From assembly GCA_963839515.1 (NCBI GenBank), contig CAWIVN010000012.1, positions 124,001-188,000 on the forward strand: DNA of 64,000 bases, given 5' to 3'. Within the stretch, counting starts at the first letter, position 1; each line of letters begins with the position of its first letter. A model generated the notes under the pieces. The model was not told the DNA's origin. It was given only the letters and a program-made list of their open reading frames with translations, and searched no databases. The stretch is from Fredericiella sp963839515. GTDB lineage: Bacteria > Chloroflexota > Anaerolineae > Caldilineales > Caldilineaceae. This document shows positions 17,664 to 24,669 of the stretch, piece after piece. The translations under genes and the position numbers were made by a program.

Positions 17664-19799
17664 ATGTTACGGTTCTATACTAACCCCATTGTTCGCTGCC
17701 TGCCGATCGTCCTTACTGTAGCGCTACTTGCAGCCGGCGCCTTTACTCCCCAACAATCGGCTTCTGCCCAAACTCTACCGGATGGGGACGGCGCAGATCT
17801 TTTTTTGCCCCTCGTACTCGGCGGCGAGCAAACTGTGAATGCTGCCGTTGAAACGCCTGTGGGCGAAGACGATGTGTGGGTGGAGATTGTCCAAGTTGAA
17901 GAACCTGAGACAGATCTTGCCTTGGAGCCTAGCCCGGAGGTCTTCGCAAACTCCATCTTTCTTCCCCTTGTGCAGAGTGGTGAACAAAAGCTGGTCACAG
18001 TGATGCAAGCAGCAGTGACGGACCTCATCTTTGCCGATGGGTTTGAGTCAGGCAACTCTACGGCTTGGAACGGGAGGGCCAATTCCGCCAGCATGTACGT
18101 CGCAAGCAGCGCAGCCTTGGTGGGCAGCTGGGGGATGGGCGTAAACATCAACAGCAACACCAGCACCTATGTCGTCGACGATCGGCCCAGCGCTGAACCG
18201 CGCTACCGGGCGCGCTTCTACTTCGACCCCAACTCGGTCCGCATGGGGAGCAGTGATTCCCACTACATCCTGATCGGCTATGCCGGCAGCTCGACTGCCG
18301 TCGTACGCGTGGAGATGCGATTGAGCAGCGGCAGCTACCAACTGCGTGCGGCGTTTGTCAACAACAGCAGCACGTGGACGACCAGCAACTGGTTCGCCAT
18401 CAGCGACGCCCCTCACTATATCGAAATCGACTGGATGGCGGCGACTGCGGCAGGGGCCAGGAATGGCGCTCTAACACTGTGGATCGATGGTGTGCAGAAC
18501 GCCCGGTTCACCACGGGCGACAACAACACGCGCCGGATCGACCGCATACGGTTGGGCGCTGCGAGTGGAATCGACAGCGGCACGCGCGGCACTTACCTGT
18601 TTGATGCCTTTGAGTCGCGCCGCCAGACGTACATCGGACCGGTGTCCACAACGCCGCCGCCAACGCCTACACCACTATCGCCAACGCCCACACTACTACC
18701 GCCGACGCCTATGCCCATGACGCCGACGTCTACACCACTACCGCCAACGCCCACACTACTACCGCCGACGCCCACACCCATGACGCCGACGCCTACACCA
18801 TTACCACCGACGCCCACGCCGCCAGCAAACACTTTTCAGCCTACTGCCCCCTATTACGCCACTTTCTATTATCCCTGGCATGGGAACCCCGCTGTTGACG
18901 GCCATTGGTCTTATTGGACAGGGGGGAACAACCAGCCGCCCAATATTTGGTATGGGCATTACCTGCCGGATCCGTTACCGAATGAATTTGACCCTACCCG
19001 TGAACTCTACAGCTCAAGTGATGCAGCTATGATCAACTGGCAACTGAGCAAAATGGCAGAGGCAAAAATCGAGGTTGCGATCAGTTCATGGTGGGGACAG
19101 GGGGATCGGACCGACAGCAACTTTCGCTTCATTGTCAAAGATGTGATGAAGCGCAGCAGCAATCCCTATCCAAATCTGCGCTGGTCTATTTATTACGAAG
19201 ACGAGAGCACCGAAGATCCTTCGGTGGCCCAGATCGTCAGCGACTTGAACTACATCGCCAGCAACTATGCAGGCGAGCCTAGCTATCTAAAGATTGGCGG
19301 CAAACCTGTCATTTTCGTCTACTCCACAGGTTCTGATACGGCGAGTATGGTGCAGCGGTGGAATGACGCTAAGTTACAGGCAGGGACACAGTTCCATGTC
19401 GTGCTGAAGTTGTTCAGCGGCTATAGGACAGTTAGCCCGCAGCCTGACGGCTGGCATCAGTACGGGCCGGCTGCACGCAGTAACGATCATTCGCCATATT
19501 CGTTTGCTGTCAGCCCGGGATTTTGGTATGACAGCGGCGGAGAAGCGCCACGGCTCGCCCGTGATCTCCAAGCTTTTCGCAGCGCCGTCAGTGCAATGGT
19601 CGCGTCCAACGCGACCTGGAAGTTGATCACTACCTGGAACGAGTGGGGCGAAGGAACTGCTGTCGAACCCGGAGAGGAAGTGATATACGACAGCAGCACC
19701 GGGCGCGAGCAGCTTAATCCGGCGGGTATACCGTTCAAGAACGCATACGTGGATGCTCTGCGCGAACTCCTGCCGGCGCTGGAAAACGGCACCGGGTAA
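17664..19799 (+). CDS. Secreted modular GH99-like glycosidase
   Basis: A 711-residue exported protein. CAGGAGAG upstream fixes ATG 17664; the longer open frame is not needed. Signal peptide ending SASAQ, two motifs LFLPLVLGG and IFLPLVQSG, then the same beta-sandwich module as the phosphoesterase at 12815 (FADGFESGNSTAWNGRANSA to RRQTYIGP), a Pro/Thr repeat linker, and a C-terminal domain resembling GH99/WbsX-type enzymes: YYATFYYPWHGNPAVDGHW, VAISSWWGQGDRTD, KPVIFVYSTG, and TWNEWGEGTAVEP, which carries acidic residues typical of the fold. Characterised GH99 enzymes are endo-mannosidases acting on surface glycans; here the substrate is unknown. Confidence 0.83.
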   Translation: MLRFYTNPIVRCLPIVLTVALLAAGAFTPQQSASAQTLPDGDGADLFLPLVLGGEQTVNAAVETPVGEDDVWVEIVQVEEPETDLALEPSPEVFANSIFLPLVQSGEQKLVTVMQAAVTDLIFADGFESGNSTAWNGRANSASMYVASSAALVGSWGMGVNINSNTSTYVVDDRPSAEPRYRARFYFDPNSVRMGSSDSHYILIGYAGSSTAVVRVEMRLSSGSYQLRAAFVNNSSTWTTSNWFAISDAPHYIEIDWMAATAAGARNGALTLWIDGVQNARFTTGDNNTRRIDRIRLGAASGIDSGTRGTYLFDAFESRRQTYIGPVSTTPPPTPTPLSPTPTLLPPTPMPMTPTSTPLPPTPTLLPPTPTPMTPTPTPLPPTPTPPANTFQPTAPYYATFYYPWHGNPAVDGHWSYWTGGNNQPPNIWYGHYLPDPLPNEFDPTRELYSSSDAAMINWQLSKMAEAKIEVAISSWWGQGDRTDSNFRFIVKDVMKRSSNPYPNLRWSIYYEDESTEDPSVAQIVSDLNYIASNYAGEPSYLKIGGKPVIFVYSTGSDTASMVQRWNDAKLQAGTQFHVVLKLFSGYRTVSPQPDGWHQYGPAARSNDHSPYSFAVSPGFWYDSGGEAPRLARDLQAFRSAVSAMVASNATWKLITTWNEWGEGTAVEPGEEVIYDSSTGREQLNPAGIPFKNAYVDALRELLPALENGTG

Positions 19800-19931
19800 T
19801 CCGCTCGACGTGCGGCAGCGGATGCCAGCTGTCCAAGCTTCGTCGGTTTTCAAGACCGTTGTATCGAGCCTAAGGGGAAATAACATCAACCAATCGTGTC
19901 TCAGTGGGGCAGATAATTTTGAGGCGGTAGG

Positions 19932-20282
19932 TCATCGTGTGCTCCTCTGCGGCGATCGCGTTGGCACCTCGTAGATCTGATCCAATACATTCAACATGAG
20001 CGTATTGGCCGTCTGCTGTCCGTCGAGCGAAACGGCCAGATTGGTCCACACGACAAGCGTCACCTGGTTGGTTGGGTCGTAGCCTATTTTCGAATTGTAG
20101 CCGGCGGTCTCGCCACCGTGAAAATACATCCTGTTCGGTCCCCAGCGCAATTGAGCGATGCCGTACCCGTACTGTGCGCCGTCGGGCTTGCTCGTGTCCT
20201 CAGGCTGCAAGCTGTCGAGCCAGCGGCGCTGGGCAGTCTGCGCCGGAACTGGCAGAGCACGTGGGATAAGCGGCTGAGACAC
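19932..20282 (-). pseudogene. C-terminal remnant of a class C beta-lactamase-fold serine hydrolase
   Basis: The 116 codons read YGYGIAQLRWGPNRMYFHGG, then ETAGYNSKIGYDPTNQVTLV and VWTNLA, the HGG/HTG region and C-terminal strand-helix of class C beta-lactamase-like hydrolases. The N-terminal part with the SxxK nucleophile is missing: immediately upstream lies the 17-bp repeat array at 20280-20336 and then another gene. It is probably a truncated, inactive remnant, cut at the repeat. Confidence 0.65.
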
Positions 20283-20336
20283 CTCCTGGAGGTACCCACC
20301 TCCTGGAAGTACCCACCTTCAGGAAGTACCTACCTA
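20280..20336 (+). repeat. 17-bp tandem repeat, 3 copies (dispersed family)
   Basis: Three copies of a unit of the form ACCTCCTGGAAGTACCC followed by ACCTAG. The 17-mer CCTGGAAGTACCCACCT at 20302-20318 occurs exactly, on the opposite strand, at 33162-33178. The array abuts the truncated hydrolase gene. Confidence 0.85.
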
Positions 20337-20361
20337 GTCGTCCAGCCGAACCGAGACTACC

Positions 20362-21177
20362 TCACTGGCCTGGCCCATTTTCGGCCGTCTGCAGTGTCCT
20401 CACGACATCATAGGTCAGCAGCAGCGCCAACGGCAGCCAGGAGCCGTCAAAGGTCATGCCGCCGGCCCAAGCGGCCAGCAGGCAGACCGCCACGCCCAGC
20501 CAACGAAAGCCCCAGTGCGCCACGACCATCCGCAAGGGCCTTGAGCTCTTCCACCACCACCTCGCATCGCCATGCACGGCGTGCAGGCGGCCCTCCTCGT
20601 GGCCGGCCTCCCACAGCGGAATCGCCAGGGCGTTCATGAGGCCACAGAGGACAACGCCAAGCACGACCGCCGGCAGCGGTTGCGCTGCCAATGTGGCAAT
20701 CAGAACCGCACACCACACGCCGAGGCCGCGCGGGAAGGTCAGCCACTCATGGATCTCAGGCCAGTGTGCGGCCATGTAGGCGCTGCCAGGTTCCAGCGGC
20801 TGTTGCTGCGCCTGCGGGAGAGCTCGGCCGGGCAGAAAAGTGGCTCGGTCGTCGAGAAAGCTCGCGATCGTCGCCATCATCACAACCCGCTGCGCCATAT
20901 CCGCCATGATCGACGGTTTCACCCCAAGGCCCTGACAGGCAGTCACAATCGCTGCCCGCTGTGCCGTCTGTTCTGCTCTGTCGCTTGTTTGTGCAGTGGC
21001 ATGGGCCTGCCTTGCCGCGCCGTCGGGCAAGATTACCTCGTCGTCGGAGACGGTGCGCAAAATCTGCAACAGCTGAACGGCGGTTACTCCCGTGCTGTCG
21101 CAGACCCTTTGGACAATGAACTGATGCTGCTGGACCTGGTCCTCGGCAGCACTTGGTTTTTCGTTGAGTTGATACAT
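20362..21177 (-). CDS. Hypothetical membrane protein
   Basis: A 271-residue protein that I do not recognise. AGGAG five bases upstream of ATG 21177 sets the start (MYQLNEKPSAAED). The N-terminal ~130 residues are soluble and helical (QQHQFIVQRVCDSTGVTAVQ). The C-terminal half has about four membrane helices (WCAVLIATLAA, AVVLGVVLCGLMNALAIPLW, WLGVAVCLLAAWAG, WLPLALLLTYDVV), with a Trp/Arg/His-rich loop between the pairs. It is isolated from its neighbours in orientation or by remnants, so context gives no hint of function. Confidence 0.6.
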   Translation of the reverse strand: MYQLNEKPSAAEDQVQQHQFIVQRVCDSTGVTAVQLLQILRTVSDDEVILPDGAARQAHATAQTSDRAEQTAQRAAIVTACQGLGVKPSIMADMAQRVVMMATIASFLDDRATFLPGRALPQAQQQPLEPGSAYMAAHWPEIHEWLTFPRGLGVWCAVLIATLAAQPLPAVVLGVVLCGLMNALAIPLWEAGHEEGRLHAVHGDARWWWKSSRPLRMVVAHWGFRWLGVAVCLLAAWAGGMTFDGSWLPLALLLTYDVVRTLQTAENGPGQ

Positions 21178-21419
21178 AACTGCTCCTGCTGTCAAATACC
21201 TGTACAACCTGGTATGGTTGGAGAATAGTGCAGCAGTGTAAATATTGTGCGCTGGACTTGTTAATGTTTGGGGCGCGTTCAGTTAACGGCGTTTGTGGGT
21301 CCGGCTAAAATAGCAATCTGCCGGAGGGCCAATAGAAAACGGCGCAAGTCAGGCTTTGAACCTTTCTTGCACCGTGTTGGTTGTTCTAGGTTGGTTATTC
21401 TAGCTTGTCGCTTGCCTTA

Positions 21420-22625
21420 CTACTTTCTGCTCGCCACCGGCTCGCTCACATCGATGCGTAAGATTTGCCCCTTGCCGGAGTGCGCCCGCCCTGGCTCCAG
21501 GTCGTAGCTGTACTGCGATGCATAGAGCGCACCGTCCGGTCCAAAGGCGATACTCGCCGGCGACGAGAGGCCTGTGGCCATCACATCGCGCAGGCCATCG
21601 CTATTAAGGCGCACGACGCGACCGGTGCCGAGTGCAGGGATTTCGGTTTCACCGTTGGACATTTCCAGCACGTAGAGTTGCCCTTGGTCGTCAAAGGCCA
21701 GGCCCAGGATGTTGGTCAGCCCTTCTGCGAAGACCTCGACCTCGCCGTCGAGCGACACCTTGAAGACTTTCGCTGCGCCGGTTACCGTCGGCAGTGCGTT
21801 GATATTTCCAACATAGAGGCTGCCGTCGTGGTAGGCAATCACCGACGGTGCGATGTGGCCGAACATTTCGGTAAAGTCCACCATCTTCGTCACCGTGCCA
21901 TCGCTGCTGACCTCGTATAGGCCCCCGTGATCGGTTTCCACGACATAGAACTTGTCGCCGACCGTGATCAGGCTGTAGGGCATGCCGTCCGGCTCCATGT
22001 CGTCGTCCATCGTACTCTTGGGCGGCCAGTTGGCACGCAAGACGGCGCTGATATCGGCGAAGTTGCTCCAGGTGCCGTCCGGGTTGCCGCGCAGGATGCC
22101 GTTGGGCACAGCGTCCATCGCTCGCGAACAGCCGCCGGCCTGCAACAACGTGTAGACGGTGCCATCCACCAGCGCCAGGTCAACCGCGCCATAGGTCCAG
22201 TCGTAGGGATCGCGGGCCGAGGGAATGCCGTCGACGACGGTGGTCCGTTCTCCAGCTGGCGTGATGCGTGAGACCCGGCTGCTGTTGCCCATGAAATAGG
22301 GCATGAAAGGCGACTCGAAGTCAGGGCAAGTGTCTGCCGTGACCTTGTCGTCGCCGCTACTTCCCGCTTCGGCCACATAGACGTTGCCGTCGGCGTCGAC
22401 CTCCAGCCCGCGCGGGTACTCCAGACCATCATAGAACACCGTGACATTGGGCGACAACGGCGGCGGAACCCAGTCGGTCGCCACCGCACCGCTCACGACA
22501 GCCGGTACTTCCTGCGCCGGGGCTTGCACTTGCTGGACCGGCCGGCAGGCCGCCATGACCAACATGACCAATGTGAATGGGATTGCCAGGGTGGCGAGCC
22601 AAACGCTACGAGAAAAACGCGGCAT
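21420..22625 (-). CDS. ScyD/ScyE-family beta-propeller lipoprotein
   Basis: Predicted exported lipoprotein of 401 residues with a beta-propeller of NHL/SMP-30-like repeats (YPRGLEVDADGNVYVAEAGS, LALVDGTVYTLL, VIAYHDGSLYVGNINA, LGLAFDDQGQLYVLEMSN, SPASIAFGPDGALYASQYS). The signal ends in VMAAC (lipid Cys about residue 27). CAAAGGAG precedes the ATG. The closest family known to me is ScyD/ScyE, propeller proteins named for cyanobacterial scytonemin clusters and common elsewhere with unknown roles. It is the third gene of a minus-strand operon after an FAD oxidase and a cytochrome c lipoprotein, 26 bp behind the latter. Confidence 0.82.
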   Translation of the reverse strand: MPRFSRSVWLATLAIPFTLVMLVMAACRPVQQVQAPAQEVPAVVSGAVATDWVPPPLSPNVTVFYDGLEYPRGLEVDADGNVYVAEAGSSGDDKVTADTCPDFESPFMPYFMGNSSRVSRITPAGERTTVVDGIPSARDPYDWTYGAVDLALVDGTVYTLLQAGGCSRAMDAVPNGILRGNPDGTWSNFADISAVLRANWPPKSTMDDDMEPDGMPYSLITVGDKFYVVETDHGGLYEVSSDGTVTKMVDFTEMFGHIAPSVIAYHDGSLYVGNINALPTVTGAAKVFKVSLDGEVEVFAEGLTNILGLAFDDQGQLYVLEMSNGETEIPALGTGRVVRLNSDGLRDVMATGLSSPASIAFGPDGALYASQYSYDLEPGRAHSGKGQILRIDVSEPVASRK

Positions 22626-22651
22626 ATGGGTTACTCCTTTGTTTGAACGAC

Positions 22652-23098
22652 CTACTCTTGCCCAACCAGAAACTGCACGAGCGCATTGACTTCACGCTCA
22701 GTCAAGTAAGCAAAGGACGGCATCCCAAAACGGACGTGCTCGTAGCCAACGACCAGGTAGGCTTTGGGCTCGACGATGCTCTCGTGGATATACTCCGCGG
22801 CGGTCTTCGCCTTGCCAGAATAGTCCGGTGCGTGAATACGTTGTTCGGCAGTGGCGCGCAGATGGTTGTGGCTCGGCCCATACGTGCGCTGCGAACCGGC
22901 GGCGTCAAGCCCGTGGCAGCTATCGCAGGCGAGCGTATGGTAGAGCTGTTTGCCTTGCGCCACGGTTTCGGGATCGGCCACGGCCTGCGCATTGGCCACG
23001 GCTGCCAGTGGCGCACAACCGGCCAGCACGGCCGCGAGCAAGACGCTCAGCCAAAGGGCCCCTGCCATCACTGCCAACGCCTTCGCTTGTGCCATCAC
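22652..23098 (-). CDS. Monohaem c-type cytochrome lipoprotein
   Basis: A 148-residue electron carrier anchored outside the membrane. Signal peptide ending LAGC (lipid Cys near 28), one haem-binding CDSCH motif (about 58-62) in TLACDSCHGLDAAGSQ, and a downstream Met in RFGMPSFAYLTEREVNALVQ that fits the sixth haem ligand of class I cytochromes c. The ATG overlaps the stop of the FAD oxidase gene (ATGA-type 4-bp overlap), so the two are translationally coupled. The oxidase may pass electrons to this cytochrome; this is inferred from gene order. Confidence 0.88.
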   Translation of the reverse strand: MMAQAKALAVMAGALWLSVLLAAVLAGCAPLAAVANAQAVADPETVAQGKQLYHTLACDSCHGLDAAGSQRTYGPSHNHLRATAEQRIHAPDYSGKAKTAAEYIHESIVEPKAYLVVGYEHVRFGMPSFAYLTEREVNALVQFLVGQE

Positions 23099-24528
23099 GC
23101 GGCAGGCCGGATGTTCTGGTTCACGCGGAACAGATTTGCCGGATCGTAGGTGCGCTTGATTGCAGCCAGGCGCTCATAGTTTTCACCGTACCCCGCGCGC
23201 ACCAGCGCGTCACCTTCCTCGCCAAATCCAGGAAAGTTGAGATAGACCTCACCGGAAGAGAAGCGGTGCAGAGCGGCCCACAACGTCCGCGCCCAGCCGA
23301 TATTCGCCGTGTCTTCGTCCGGTTCCTCCCAGTTCGCCTCGATCCCGATCATGTACGGCATGTCGCGGCGGCCGAACGCGCTGTCGCGGGCGCCGATGCG
23401 ACAGATTGCGCCCCCCATATGCCAGATGTCGATGTTCGAGTGGTGGGAGGGACTTTCGGCGGCCGCCGAAAGCAGGCTGTCGACCACTTCATCGCCCAGA
23501 CCATCCACATAGATGGACTTCCAGTAGTAGCGCCGCGCGCCTGCCGGATAGTCGGCATCCCACAGCGTCTGCACATCCACATAGGGCATGACGTCGCTAA
23601 AGTCGATGAGTGGAGTGTTCCACGCGCGCAGCGGCTGCAAGATCCGCAGACCCTCCTCCACCGGGCCGATATAGCAGCCGCCAAAGAGCACAAAGCGTTC
23701 GCCCTGCATGGCGGCGGGGAATGCTTCCGTGTGCGGCACCGTGCCGATCACGGCGATAGCGCTGACCTCATCCGGTGCGACAGCCGTGTAGCGCTCAAAG
23801 AAGCGCAACGCCTCCGATGCCTGGGCAATGGGGTAGAGCACAAAACAGAGCGCCACCTGCGGCCCCACCGGGTGCAGCCGGTACTCGAACTCCGTCACCA
23901 CGCCGAAGTTACCGCCGCCGCCTTGCAGGGCCCAGAACAGGTCGGCATGTTCGTGGGCATTGACAGTGCGGATCTGCCCGCCGGCTGTGACGATTTCGAC
24001 GCCGATCAGGTTGTCGCAGCTCAGGCCATGCTTGTTGCGCAGCCAGCCTGTGCCGCCGCCGAGGGTCAGCCCCGCAATGCCCGTCTCGGAGACGAGCCCG
24101 CCGGGTGTGGCGAGACCAAATTCCTGCGTGGCCCGATCCAGTTCCGCCCAGGTAAGGCCCCCCTGCGCGCAGACGGTGCGGGCGGCGGGATCGACGTGAA
24201 TCTCCTTCATCGGCGACAGGTCGATCACCAGGCCCCCATCGCAGACGGCGCTGCCGGCCACGTTGTGCCCTCCACCGCGCACCGAGACCAGCAGGCCATG
24301 CGTGCGGGCGAAGTCGACTGCCTTCACCACATCGTCCGTGCCCGCGCAGCGTGCGATCAACGCCGGGTGTCGATCGATCATGCCGTTCCAGACGGCACGC
24401 GCGGCATGATAGTCGGGATCGGCGGCGCCGATCAGCCTGCCGCGCAAACTGGCGGCAAACAGCTGCACAACCGTTTCGTCAAGCAACACGGTGGTGGCAT
24501 CGCTTTGTGTAAGTTGAATCTGAGTCAT
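23095..24528 (-). CDS. FAD-linked oxidase (berberine-bridge-enzyme-like)
   Basis: Flavoprotein of the PCMH/VAO superfamily, 477 residues from the chosen ATG at 24528 (MTQIQLTQSD); the frame is open 26 codons further without family similarity. FAD-binding blocks are LLVSVRGGGHNVAGSAVCDG, whose His fits the usual 8-alpha covalent flavin site, and GLATPGGLVSETGIAGLTLG, where the Cys used by plant bicovalent enzymes is absent. The substrate domain and the C-terminal BBE block (YGENYERLAAIKRTYDPANL, FRVNQNIRP) are complete. First gene of a three-gene operon with a cytochrome c and a ScyD-like propeller. There is no obvious Tat signal, so it is probably cytoplasmic unless exported otherwise. Substrate unknown. 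Confidence 0.9.
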   Translation of the reverse strand: MTQIQLTQSDATTVLLDETVVQLFAASLRGRLIGAADPDYHAARAVWNGMIDRHPALIARCAGTDDVVKAVDFARTHGLLVSVRGGGHNVAGSAVCDGGLVIDLSPMKEIHVDPAARTVCAQGGLTWAELDRATQEFGLATPGGLVSETGIAGLTLGGGTGWLRNKHGLSCDNLIGVEIVTAGGQIRTVNAHEHADLFWALQGGGGNFGVVTEFEYRLHPVGPQVALCFVLYPIAQASEALRFFERYTAVAPDEVSAIAVIGTVPHTEAFPAAMQGERFVLFGGCYIGPVEEGLRILQPLRAWNTPLIDFSDVMPYVDVQTLWDADYPAGARRYYWKSIYVDGLGDEVVDSLLSAAAESPSHHSNIDIWHMGGAICRIGARDSAFGRRDMPYMIGIEANWEEPDEDTANIGWARTLWAALHRFSSGEVYLNFPGFGEEGDALVRAGYGENYERLAAIKRTYDPANLFRVNQNIRPAA

Positions 24529-24669
24529 CAAGCGCCTCACGTGAACTGGAAGCCGTATGCCTTGGCTGGACGAGTGAAGTATGGCGCCAACCCCTGGCGG
24601 CGTCACCCGCCAAAAGATGGGTTTCTCCAGGTTTGATCAGAGCAAAGAGGGGAGAAAAACGGGGTGGGT

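Noticed and set aside
22828..24636. 602-codon plus-strand frame opposite the FAD oxidase and cytochrome genes
   Set aside because: Shadow frame; the minus-strand proteins match known families along their full length.
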